A DNA stretch of 24,867 bases, taken from IMG/VR virus record IMGVR_UViG_3300008267_000527, positions 1 to 24,867 of that record, one strand, 5' to 3'. The DNA is from a virus. The notes under the pieces are model-generated. The model searched no databases. It worked only from the letters and a program-made list of their open reading frames with translations, and was not told the origin of the DNA. The translations under genes and the position numbers were made by a program. Shown here piece after piece: positions 1 through 7,430 of this stretch. Within the stretch, counting starts at the first letter, position 1. Every line of letters begins with the position of its first letter.

Positions 1-1
1 A

Positions 2-3000
2 GGTGGAGGAACACCAGCTCCATCTAATTCGTATGTACAGTATAATGAAAATGGAGCATTTGGAGGTAGTGAGTATTTTAAGTACAATTACGAATCACAA
101 AGTTTACAGATAGGGCTAAACTCACCAACCGCCAGCTTTCTTTCTTTTTTATTTGGCTTAAACTCCCGTACGACCCCCGGTTTCTCAGGCCTGATTCAAA
201 ATATGAGCTATACTACTGGAGCAATTGCAATGGGCCACTATGTCACATCATCAAACCATTTTTCATTTGGAACTGGTTATCGTAGTGTATTGTATGGTGC
301 ATACTCAAATGCTAAAGGTTGGTCAGCAAGTATATACGACTTTGCAGCTGCATCTCATGCTGAAGGATATGCACCAACAGTATACGGAAGCTTTTCTCAT
401 GCTGAAGGCAACACTACAGCCATTGGTGGTAGAATTGGATTACCTCTGGTTTCTGCTACCCGCGGGACCGGTAGTATGAAAACAGGATATGGGGATATTA
501 CTAGTTATTTTACAAGTGGCAATCGATTGTTAGTTTACATAGCGACTAGCTCTTACAACGAAAACGATCGACTTGTAGCGTACAATTTACCAGTTGATAC
601 GAGCGTTACTATAACGAGCACTTCCTTTAATGGAAGTAGTACGTTAGTTATGGTGGATAATCCGGATTATTTATTTGGCACAGATGTAGATGGTGGTCAA
701 GGTCTCTATATCGTAGATATTGGACCTTATGAATGGAACAGCAGTGACACACCAGCAGCCATATTACCTGGCACTATTCCAAATATTGCATACAGTGAGA
801 ACCTACCCTTAGGACCAACATCTGCTCATGCAGAAGGACAACAGACAATAGCTTATGGAAACGCTTCTCACGTTGAAGGATATGTTACTACAACATTTGG
901 ACCACACTCTCATGCTGAGGGCTACGACACAACAGCATTTGGCCAATCTAGTCACGCAGAAGGATCAAGTGCCTACTCAATTGGTAACTATTCGCACGCT
1001 GAAGGTGCAGCAACAGAAGCGTGGGGAGCTAGTAGTCATACAGAGGGTGAGGAATCTCGTACTACAACATCTGCAATAGCAGCTCATGCCGAAGGATATT
1101 CAACAATAGCTGTAGGCCAGTATTCACACGCTGAAGGACAACAGACAAGAGCTTACGGAAATGCTTCTCACGTTGAAGGTAGTACTACATACACCGGAAC
1201 AATTAAAGCTTGGTACGCTGAGTCGGTAGTGGCTGGTGTACTCACTCTGAGTGCATCCTATAATGATGCATCTAACTTTTTTGCAATAGATGGTATTTTA
1301 TACCTTAATGATCAACCATATGATAATTTTTATTCAAGAGATACGTTTAAAATTAGTCAATCCTACTTCGACTCCCCAAACACAATAGTAGAGTTATACG
1401 ACACCCAAATAAACACCTCTACAGCACTTGTTGGCGATCTTTTGTACGGAATACTAAACTGGAACGGAGACCAAACAATACCAGGAACATACTCACATGC
1501 TGAAGGAATTAATAATGTAGCTATAGGAGAATATGCACATGCCGAAGGTCAACTTGCACAAGCCGGTGGGTTTGGATCACATGCCGAAGGGGCACAATCT
1601 TTAGCAGCTGGTAATTACTCGCATGCAGAAGGAACAAATGCGCAAGCCTTAGGAGATTATTCACATGCGGAAGGATACGATACAAGAGCACGGTCAGATT
1701 ATTCACATGCGGAAGGATTCTTAACAGAGGCAGGTATTACTAATGATGGTATTTCTGACGGAGCACACGCTGAAGGAGGTAACACAAAGGCTTTAGGCTC
1801 TCTTTCACATGCAGAAGGCACCTACACCACAGCACTAGGAAATGGATCACACGCAGAAGGTACATACACAACATCATCAGGAACGCACTCACATGCAGAA
1901 GGTAGTAGTTCCATAGCTTTTGGAACAGCATCACATGCAGGAGGTCTACACACAATAGCATCAGCAAGTTTTGCTACAACAATAGGCCAATACAACCTAC
2001 ACAACAACATCACTGCTCTATTCACAATCGGCGATGGAGCAAGTGATACAAATAGACACGACTTACTAAATGCTGGAATCGGATACATGCAGGTATCGGG
2101 ATCGGCTACCGTATCTAGCAGCTTAGAAGTAATTGGACTTTCAAGAGTTACTGGATCGCTAATAATTTCAAACAGCTTTGAGTTAGTTGGATCAGGACGT
2201 GTTACCGGTTCTTATACCATATCGAGTAGCTTAAACGTAATTGGAGTAAGCAACGTAACCGGTTCAAATAACATAACTGGGTCTTGGAATTTAGTAGGTA
2301 GTGGACAGACAACGGGATCGTTTAATATAACAGGCAGCAGTAGTTTAATAGGAGTTGGAATAGTGACCGGTTCACTACTAATAACCGGATCGTTAGTTGC
2401 AAATCGTGCAAACTTAACTGGATCACTAACCGGTTCATTTTTTGGCACAGGCTCTGGAGACTTCGATGGACAGTTTATTGGAAGAGTAACTGGGTCAATG
2501 ACCGGTTCATTCTTCGGCACAGGGTCAGGCAATTTTGATGGAAGGTTTATAGGACAGCTTACAGGATCTGTTACCGGTTCAACTACCGGTTCATTCCTTG
2601 GTACCGGTTCAGGAGACTTTGACGGCAGATTCATAGGATCTGTTACAGGGTCTACTACCGGTTCCTTTAGAGGTACTGGGTCTGGATTTTTTGATGGACT
2701 ATTTACCGGTTCAAATGCAAATGGTGTTTCATTCTATGGAACATCAAGTTGGGCGGTAACAGCATCATATGTGACTGGATCCATCTTTGATTCATCAAAC
2801 CCAGCCCTATCGGCATCATACGCTCTTAGTTCATCCTACAGTGTAACAAGTAGTTATGCAGAGAGCGCATCCTATGCCCTATCAAGCTCATATGCAGTAT
2901 CATCATCATACGCACTAACTAGCTCATACGCTGAGTCAGCTTCCTATGCTCTAAGTTCCTCGTATAGTGTAACAAGTAGTTATGCAGAAAGTGCCTCTTA

Positions 3001-3745
3001 TGCCTTAAGCTCATCTTATAGCGTTACAAGCAGTTACGCAGAATCAAGTTCATATGCACTGAGTTCCTCCTATAGTGTAACAAGCTCTTATAGCGTAAGT
3101 TCTAGTTACGCAGTGTCCTCTTCCTACGCACTTAGTGCATCATATGCCTTTAGTAGCTCTTATGCCACAACAGCATCATACATAGATCCTTTATTTATAT
3201 CTGCATCAGCAGCCTTCTACGGCTTTGGTTCAGGAGGCAGTCCTAGTAGTGGAGATATAACGGATGTTAACGAGGGACTAGGAATATCAGTTACCAATCC
3301 TAGTGGACCAGCTCCATCTGTAGCATTAAACACAGGGTCGGCTCACTTTATAGGTGGTGTATCTAGTTTAACAGGAAGTCTTCTTACGACCACTTCTTTT
3401 AATAGTTGGACAGGCTCAAACTCAAGTTTGTTTGCAGGAACTGCTTCTTACGTGACTGGTTCGATTTTCAGTGAAAGTAACGTTGCTCTAAGTGCATCAT
3501 ATGCTCTAAGTTCTTCTTATACTGTAACCAGTAGCTATGCCGAAAGTGCATCCTACGCATTGTCAAGTTCTTATAGCGTAACAAGCTCTTACGCACAATC
3601 AAGTTCATATGCTCTAAGTTCTTCTTATAGCGTAACTAGTAGCTATGCCGAGAGTTCATCGTACGCTCTAAGTTCTAGCTACGCAGTATCATCCTCCTAC
3701 GCATTTAGCGCATCATATGCACTAAGTGCGCATCATATGCACTAA
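2..3745 (+). CDS. Giant repetitive tail fibre, 5'-partial, prematurely terminated
   Basis: The frame is open from base 2, so the true start lies before the window; the ATG at 203 is internal. The residues before it (VQYNENGAFGG) match a motif common in phage fibres. Domains in order: about 22 SHAEG-type repeats (353-1945) resembling the YadA/Hep_Hag beta-roll head of trimeric adhesins, broken by two non-repeat inserts; a TGS-rich block (about 2090-2711); SYALSS-type hexapeptide repeats (2809-3180 and 3484-3745); and between them a GDITDVNEGLGIS module of the kind found in fibre shafts. The role is inferred as a long trimeric fibre for host recognition. The frame stops at TAA 3743-3745, inside the second copy of a 20-bp tandem duplication; without that duplication it would run on to 4485. 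Fibre nature is secure; the receptor is unknown. Confidence 0.85.
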   Translation, partial: GGGTPAPSNSYVQYNENGAFGGSEYFKYNYESQSLQIGLNSPTASFLSFLFGLNSRTTPGFSGLIQNMSYTTGAIAMGHYVTSSNHFSFGTGYRSVLYGAYSNAKGWSASIYDFAAASHAEGYAPTVYGSFSHAEGNTTAIGGRIGLPLVSATRGTGSMKTGYGDITSYFTSGNRLLVYIATSSYNENDRLVAYNLPVDTSVTITSTSFNGSSTLVMVDNPDYLFGTDVDGGQGLYIVDIGPYEWNSSDTPAAILPGTIPNIAYSENLPLGPTSAHAEGQQTIAYGNASHVEGYVTTTFGPHSHAEGYDTTAFGQSSHAEGSSAYSIGNYSHAEGAATEAWGASSHTEGEESRTTTSAIAAHAEGYSTIAVGQYSHAEGQQTRAYGNASHVEGSTTYTGTIKAWYAESVVAGVLTLSASYNDASNFFAIDGILYLNDQPYDNFYSRDTFKISQSYFDSPNTIVELYDTQINTSTALVGDLLYGILNWNGDQTIPGTYSHAEGINNVAIGEYAHAEGQLAQAGGFGSHAEGAQSLAAGNYSHAEGTNAQALGDYSHAEGYDTRARSDYSHAEGFLTEAGITNDGISDGAHAEGGNTKALGSLSHAEGTYTTALGNGSHAEGTYTTSSGTHSHAEGSSSIAFGTASHAGGLHTIASASFATTIGQYNLHNNITALFTIGDGASDTNRHDLLNAGIGYMQVSGSATVSSSLEVIGLSRVTGSLIISNSFELVGSGRVTGSYTISSSLNVIGVSNVTGSNNITGSWNLVGSGQTTGSFNITGSSSLIGVGIVTGSLLITGSLVANRANLTGSLTGSFFGTGSGDFDGQFIGRVTGSMTGSFFGTGSGNFDGRFIGQLTGSVTGSTTGSFLGTGSGDFDGRFIGSVTGSTTGSFRGTGSGFFDGLFTGSNANGVSFYGTSSWAVTASYVTGSIFDSSNPALSASYALSSSYSVTSSYAESASYALSSSYAVSSSYALTSSYAESASYALSSSYSVTSSYAESASYALSSSYSVTSSYAESSSYALSSSYSVTSSYSVSSSYAVSSSYALSASYAFSSSYATTASYIDPLFISASAAFYGFGSGGSPSSGDITDVNEGLGISVTNPSGPAPSVALNTGSAHFIGGVSSLTGSLLTTTSFNSWTGSNSSLFAGTASYVTGSIFSESNVALSASYALSSSYTVTSSYAESASYALSSSYSVTSSYAQSSSYALSSSYSVTSSYAESSSYALSSSYAVSSSYAFSASYALSAHHMH
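353..1945 (+). repeat. SHAEG beta-roll repeats in the tail fibre
   Basis: About 22 degenerate copies of a roughly 15-residue unit centred on S-H-A-E-G, with variants SHVEG, SHTEG, AHAEG and a final SHAGG. The following residues usually fit x-x-T-x-A-x-G, the pattern of YadA-like left-handed beta-roll heads. Two stretches without the motif (about 430-810 and 1180-1490) interrupt the array. Positions 833-879 and 1133-1179 are near-identical at DNA level, exactly 300 bp apart. Confidence 0.85.
2429..2711 (+). repeat. TGSFxGTGSGxFDG repeats in the tail fibre
   Basis: Four copies begin at 2429, 2501, 2585 and 2657 (spacings 72, 84 and 72 nt). Each encodes TGSF-x-GTGSG-x-FDG followed by FIG-x-x-TGS; the last copy is shortened. 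They precede the hexapeptide block and probably form part of the fibre shaft. The DNA copies differ at many third positions, so this is an old protein-level repeat. Confidence 0.8.
2809..3180 (+). repeat. SYALSS-type hexapeptide repeats, first block
   Basis: An 18-nt (six-residue) unit S-Y-[AS]-[LVE]-[ST]-[SA] is repeated about 20 times. Similar blocks recur at 3484-3745 and, in another frame, at 3748-3866. Codon choice varies between units, with changing serine and alanine codons, so the DNA repeat is imperfect although the peptide repeat is strict. Probably a rigid trimeric shaft. Confidence 0.85.
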
Positions 3746-3747
3746 GT
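3708..3747 (+). repeat. Exact 20-bp tandem duplication that breaks the fibre frame
   Basis: The 20-mer gcgcatcatatgcactaagt occurs at 3708-3727 and is repeated without change at 3728-3747. Twenty is not a multiple of three, so the second copy moves the reading frame and brings in TAA at 3743-3745. Reading one copy only gives an uninterrupted SASYALSSSYAES junction into the downstream frame. This could be a slippage mutation, a phase-variable site or an assembly error. Confidence 0.9.
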
Positions 3748-4485
3748 AGCTCATATGCTGAGTCAGCTTCATACGCTTTAAGCTCATCCTATAGCGTATC
3801 TAGTAGCTATGCTCAGTCAAGCTCGTATGCACTAAGCTCCTCCTACTCTGTAACATCGTCATTTGCGGTAAACGTTCTAATAACAGCATCTGTATCCTTA
3901 AATGATATAACTTTTTACAAAGGAGATGGCACGCAGTTTGTAATTACCGTAGATACTGGATCAGGTGGAGGAGGTGGCGGTGGTGACATAACTGCCGTGA
4001 CTGCAGGAAATGGTTTGAGTGGAGGAGGAACAGTGGGAGCTGTTACGCTAAACCTAGACACAGCATCAACTCATTTCATAGATGGTGTATCTAGTTTGAC
4101 AGCAAGCCTTCTTACAACTACTTCCTTCAATAGTTGGACTGGTTCAAATATAAGTCAATTTTCAGGTACAGCATCCTATGTAACTGGGTCTATTTTTAGC
4201 GGCACTAACTCTGCTCTTAGCGCATCGTTTGCAACAACAGCATCGTATGCTTTAACATATCCTTATACCTCAACCTCATCACTTCTTGGGGATGATGTAA
4301 ATAACATATATTATGTTAACCACGGATTCAATACCAGAAACCTTCACATAACAGTTTATGAAAATTTTGATGACTACGAAACTGTGTATCCCGACGTTAA
4401 ACGTCCACACCCTGACACAGCTAGCATAACATTTGCTAACCCAGTGCTATCAACAAAGCAATACATGGTATATATTTCAATATAA
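3748..4485 (+). CDS. C-terminal part of the tail fibre, out of frame with the rest
   Basis: After the 20-bp duplication the frame is open to TAA 4483-4485 and encodes more SYALSS hexapeptides, a GDITAVTAGNGLSGGG motif typical of phage fibres, a module repeating the one upstream (HFIDGVSSLTASLLTTTSFN, then SFNSWTGS) and a non-repetitive end with NHGFNTRNLHI and a terminal VYISI. There is no ATG; the only alternative start is GTG at 3997, inside the GDITAV motif and thus unlikely. It is best read as the true C-terminus of the fibre, made only if the frame is restored. The unique last 70 or so residues may be the tip, or an attachment point for the glycine-rich proteins downstream. Confidence 0.7.
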   Translation, partial: SSYAESASYALSSSYSVSSSYAQSSSYALSSSYSVTSSFAVNVLITASVSLNDITFYKGDGTQFVITVDTGSGGGGGGGDITAVTAGNGLSGGGTVGAVTLNLDTASTHFIDGVSSLTASLLTTTSFNSWTGSNISQFSGTASYVTGSIFSGTNSALSASFATTASYALTYPYTSTSSLLGDDVNNIYYVNHGFNTRNLHITVYENFDDYETVYPDVKRPHPDTASITFANPVLSTKQYMVYISI

Positions 4486-4640
4486 TGCCTAAGTTTTTAT
4501 CCGAAATACAACTAGTAGCAACAGGCTCGATAGAGACTCCTGATCCAGGATTTGTTACACTATATGTAAACACAGATGGTAACCTATACGCTAAAACCTC
4601 TAATGGGAATCAAGTAAAGCTAAACATCAATAATGCATGA
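4485..4640 (+). CDS. 51-residue protein equal to the N-terminal domain of the next genes
   Basis: The start ATG (4485-4487) overlaps the fibre stop by one base (TAATG), and the TGA (4638-4640) overlaps the next start as ATGA, so it looks translationally coupled on both sides. The product starts MPKFLSEIQLVATGS and carries PDPGFVTLYVNTDGNLYAK. The pattern P-x-P-G-x-x-x-L-Y, then L-Y-x-K, is shared with the N-termini of both glycine-rich proteins that follow. It therefore resembles a stand-alone attachment or capping domain of the distal tail. No signal or membrane segment. Function unknown. Confidence 0.7.
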   Translation: MPKFLSEIQLVATGSIETPDPGFVTLYVNTDGNLYAKTSNGNQVKLNINNA

Positions 4641-5728
4641 GTAAGGTTTTAAAAAGTTTACAGTTTACAACCCAATCCTACACAGGAACTCCTAACCCAG
4701 GCACTATTGTTTTATTTGCTAGTGGTAGTGCCTTATATTTTGAAAACGCAGCTGGTACTACGCTTCCCTTAGAAGCAGCAGGTAGCAGAGGATACATTAG
4801 AGTGCTAGAGTACACAGGATCTAATCCAGGAGGAGGAACTTCGACGTACACTTGGAACACTCCCGTTAATATAAAGCACATTCAAGTAATTTGTGTTGGA
4901 GCAGGAGGGGGTGGAGGTAGTGGAGCTTTTTTAACAAGTGGAACTGGAACGAGAGCAACAGGAGGAGCAGGTGGAGGTGGTGGAGCTATTGCTTGGGGAT
5001 TTTTTGATAGGCAAAGTTTAATACAACCAAGCTATACGGTATCTGTAGGAGTAGGAGGAGCAGGAGGTGGTATTAGAACACATACCGCTGCAAACCAAAA
5101 CGGTATTGCAGGATCTGCAGGCGGCTACACCACTTTTGGTGGCACAATGGTCAGTGCTAGTGGTGGTAGTGGAGGTGGAGCTGGAGGTCTTGCAGGACTT
5201 ACTATAGTTGGAGGAGCAGGTGGATTATCAACTGCTTGTCTCCCAGGACCTGGATTTGCAATTAGAGGTGGCACAGGAGCAAATACTCCAGGAGGTGGTA
5301 CTAATGCAACAAATGCAGCTAATTTTGCTACTACTCCACTAACTCCAGTAGGAACAGCAGGAGGAGGAGCGGGTCCCAACCTAGCATTAAATGGTACTTT
5401 CGGATCAGGCTCTTTAGGAGCAGGAGGCTTTGAATGGAACACTCTCAACAGCAACAACAGTGTTAGTGGAAACTCAGGATCGAATGATCTAGTATCCTCT
5501 ATCGCACTACTACATTTTACAAGTAGTATTTATTCAACCTTAGTTGGTTTAGGTGGTGGTGGTAACGGAGTCCTAACACCAGGAGATGTCATTACTGATG
5601 GAGGTAATGGAGGTTTATATGGTGCCGGTGGTGGTGGTAGTGGATTTGCTAGAGGAAGTGGTCAATCCCCAACTTCACCTGGAGGGAGTGGATCCTCTGG
5701 TCTATGTATAGTAGTTGAGTATTACTAA
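4637..5728 (+). CDS. Glycine-rich distal tail protein / putative adhesin (copy 1)
   Basis: 363 residues. Residues 1-50 form the small domain shared with the two neighbours (PNPGTIVLFASGSALYF). Then comes a beta-strand lead-in (YTWNTPVNIKHIQVICVGAG) followed by many GGGGG-type runs, AGGAGG and GGTGAN segments, ending in a conserved hydrophobic tail (LCIVVEYY). Glycine-rich lattices of this sort occur in phage receptor-binding tips such as the gp38 adhesins of T4-like phages; that comparison is by composition only. Starts inside the stop of the preceding small gene (ATGA) and lies 14 bases before its paralogue. Likely a virion tip protein; receptor unknown. Confidence 0.65.
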   Translation: MSKVLKSLQFTTQSYTGTPNPGTIVLFASGSALYFENAAGTTLPLEAAGSRGYIRVLEYTGSNPGGGTSTYTWNTPVNIKHIQVICVGAGGGGGSGAFLTSGTGTRATGGAGGGGGAIAWGFFDRQSLIQPSYTVSVGVGGAGGGIRTHTAANQNGIAGSAGGYTTFGGTMVSASGGSGGGAGGLAGLTIVGGAGGLSTACLPGPGFAIRGGTGANTPGGGTNATNAANFATTPLTPVGTAGGGAGPNLALNGTFGSGSLGAGGFEWNTLNSNNSVSGNSGSNDLVSSIALLHFTSSIYSTLVGLGGGGNGVLTPGDVITDGGNGGLYGAGGGGSGFARGSGQSPTSPGGSGSSGLCIVVEYY

Positions 5729-5742
5729 TACTTATTTAAAGA

Positions 5743-6831
5743 ATGGCAAAGTTACTAAACACAGCATCACTAGTCACACAATCAGCACCCCCTACACCAA
5801 GTAGTGGGTATGGTACTTTGTACGCAAGTGGCAGCAGCCTCTTCTTCAAAAACAGCTCAGGTACAAATTTCAATCTATCGGTAATTGGTTCTTCTAGCTA
5901 CACACTATACACCACATCTGGAACTTACACCTACAACACAGGATCAGGCATACAGTACATAAGAGTAGTTTGTGTCGGTGGAGGTGGAGGTGGCGGCAGT
6001 GGCCGTACTATTTCAGCAGCTGCTGGAAACCGTAATGGTGGTGGTGGTGGAGCTGGTGGTAATGCTAATATAGGCTTTTTCTACTCTTCTTCTTTAACAA
6101 CAGGAAGCTATACGGTCACAGTAGGAGGATTTGGAGCTGGCGGTGCTAGACAGACTGGTACAAATAATAATGGAAATGCTGGACTAGCAGGATCCAATAG
6201 CACATTCGCATCTGGATCAGTAGTATTAGTTCGAGGAGTAGGAGGTCCTGGTGGTGGTGCAGGAAGTGCAACCAATACAGCAAACGGAGTTTTAGGAGGA
6301 GCTAATACGCTACAAACAACAGCAACAGTACCAAATCCATATCCACCATTTTACTTTTGTGGTATAGATGGAGGAAATACTGGGGCAGGAGCTGCAGGAG
6401 CCGCTCAAGGTAATGCTTTTGGGGGTGCTCGATGGTTAGGAGGTGGCGGTGGTGGTGGAGCAATCAACTCTGCCAACACCACAATACCTGGCGGCTCAGG
6501 ATCTGCTATATACAACTATAATACCCTAATACAATCAGGCTCTCCTGGAGCTGGTGGAAATCCTGGACAAAACGGAGCTCCTGTAATTGATATAGCTACT
6601 TTGCTATTTTTTAGCGGAAGTAGTTTAAATACAGGAATACAAATAGGTACCGGAGGACATGGTGGTTCGGGAGGAATACACTCTCCAGCATCATCTGGAG
6701 GGAATGGAGGCTCTGGCAGTAGAGCAGCAGGTGGTGGAGGTGGTGGAGGTTGTAATGGTGCAGTAGGTTTATCTAGTGGAGCCGGTGGACCAGGCGGAGA
6801 TGGTTTTGTAATAATTTTCGAATACTATTAA
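5743..6831 (+). CDS. Glycine-rich distal tail protein / putative adhesin (copy 2)
   Basis: 362 residues, a paralogue of the preceding gene: same length, same N-terminal domain (PPTPSSGYGTLYASGSSLFF), same strand lead-in (YIRVVCVGGGGGGGSG), glycine-rich body and an almost identical C-terminal strand (FVIIFEYY). The central glycine-rich part differs strongly between the copies, as expected if each tip recognises a different target or if one copy is diverging. The start lies after an A/T-rich leader (AATACTTATTTAAAG) with no Shine-Dalgarno sequence. Assignment as a fibre-tip protein is by context and composition. Confidence 0.65.
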   Translation: MAKLLNTASLVTQSAPPTPSSGYGTLYASGSSLFFKNSSGTNFNLSVIGSSSYTLYTTSGTYTYNTGSGIQYIRVVCVGGGGGGGSGRTISAAAGNRNGGGGGAGGNANIGFFYSSSLTTGSYTVTVGGFGAGGARQTGTNNNGNAGLAGSNSTFASGSVVLVRGVGGPGGGAGSATNTANGVLGGANTLQTTATVPNPYPPFYFCGIDGGNTGAGAAGAAQGNAFGGARWLGGGGGGGAINSANTTIPGGSGSAIYNYNTLIQSGSPGAGGNPGQNGAPVIDIATLLFFSGSSLNTGIQIGTGGHGGSGGIHSPASSGGNGGSGSRAAGGGGGGGCNGAVGLSSGAGGPGGDGFVIIFEYY

Positions 6832-6842
6832 AAAATACTTTT

Positions 6843-7046
6843 ATGGGAAGATGGGCAGTAATAAAATCAAACTATGTTATTGATGTTGTAGTATGGGATG
6901 GAGTAACACCTTGGCAATATCCTGGGGAACACGACTCCCTTGTGGAAGAAAATACAGAGAATGTAGGTTATGGAGATTGGTACGAATCCTCAGAGGGAGT
7001 ATTCTACCGTCCACTATCTACACCACCAGATTTTCCTCCTGCATAA
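6843..7046 (+). CDS. Small tail-region protein, WAVI family
   Basis: 67 residues starting MGRWAVIKSNYVIDVVVWDG. Short proteins with a WAVI...V(I/V)VWDG opening and a proline-rich end are familiar next to fibre genes in phages and often form a terminal domain of fibre or fibre-assembly proteins; this is a recollection, not a search. Rich in Trp and Tyr, acidic, no membrane segment. It follows copy 2 of the glycine-rich protein by 11 bases and ends the distal-tail group. A frame shifted by two (6893-7084) is a shadow. Confidence 0.6.
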   Translation: MGRWAVIKSNYVIDVVVWDGVTPWQYPGEHDSLVEENTENVGYGDWYESSEGVFYRPLSTPPDFPPA

Positions 7047-7075
7047 TTCATTTTTTGGACAAAATAAAAACTACT

Positions 7076-7083
7076 TATAAATA
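7076..7083 (+). promoter_or_regulatory. Candidate T4-type late promoter element (TATAAATA)
   Basis: An exact match to the T4 late promoter core TATAAATA, in the 45-base gap before the coiled-coil gene. It lies only 8 bases before the ATG at 7092, so a transcript starting at the usual distance would have nearly no leader. It may instead be an A/T-rich translation signal. Confidence 0.45.
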
Positions 7084-7091
7084 AAGTTACT

Positions 7092-7364
7092 ATGGAACAA
7101 CAACAGTTTACACAAGAAGAATTAAACGAGATCAAGCAAATCCAATCAAACTACCAAACAGTAGGATTGAATTTAGTACAACTTAAATTGGCAATCTTGA
7201 ACGCAAAGAACCAATTAGAGTTGCTAGAAACAGAAGAGAAAGTTCTCTCAGAAAGAATCTTAGATCTCAACAAACAAGAAAAGCAACTAGCAAAAGCGCT
7301 AGAGCAAAAATACGGTAAAGGTGAAATTGATTTAGATAGTGGGGTATTTACTCCGACTGCTTAA
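7092..7364 (+). CDS. Small coiled-coil protein of unknown function
   Basis: 90 residues, starting MEQQQFTQEELNEIKQIQ. Heptad-like hydrophobic spacing runs over about residues 15-75 (LVQLKLAILNAKNQLELLE, then VLSERILDLNKQEKQL), predicting one long helix or coiled coil, with a short acidic tail. No signal peptide or enzyme motif. It sits alone between the distal-tail genes and the sheath, with its own A/T-rich upstream element. It could be a chaperone or small virion protein; I do not recognise the family. Confidence 0.6.
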   Translation: MEQQQFTQEELNEIKQIQSNYQTVGLNLVQLKLAILNAKNQLELLETEEKVLSERILDLNKQEKQLAKALEQKYGKGEIDLDSGVFTPTA

Positions 7365-7397
7365 GTCACCAATACAAGGTTTCGGGTTACGTAATAC

Positions 7398-7405
7398 TAT
7401 TTATA
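7398..7405 (+). promoter_or_regulatory. Candidate A/T-rich element (TATTTATA) before the sheath gene
   Basis: TATTTATA followed by TAAAAC, ending 25 bases before the sheath ATG. The same core followed by a [TA][AG]AAA tract lies before the gp26-like gene and before the gene at 11619. It is the reverse complement of the T4 late core; whether it works as a promoter on this strand is not shown. Confidence 0.35.
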
Positions 7406-7430
7406 TAAAACAAATTAATTTCTCAACACA

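Noticed and set aside
203-205. ATG 203 as the real start of the fibre gene
   Set aside because: The frame is open to base 2 and its translation carries a fibre motif (YVQYNENGAFGG), so the gene begins before the window.
2212-2634. Minus-strand frame of 140 codons inside the fibre
   Set aside because: It mirrors the TGS repeats of the plus-strand fibre and gives a Pro/Val repeat peptide; all supported genes here are on the plus strand.
2809-3745. CRISPR-like array of short repeats
   Set aside because: The 18-nt repeats are imperfect, have no unique spacers and lie in frame within a coding region; they are peptide repeats.
3997-3999. GTG 3997 as the start of an independent gene
   Set aside because: The codon lies inside the GDITAVTAGNGLSGGG motif and the same frame is open and repeat-coding back to the 20-bp duplication.
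5125-5457. Minus-strand Pro/Ala-rich frame of 110 codons
   Set aside because: Complement of the glycine-rich codons of the adhesin-like gene; composition is explained by that.
6893-7084. Plus-strand frame of 63 codons overlapping the WAVI-family gene
   Set aside because: Shares most of its length with a better candidate whose sequence is recognisable; the second frame reads as random.
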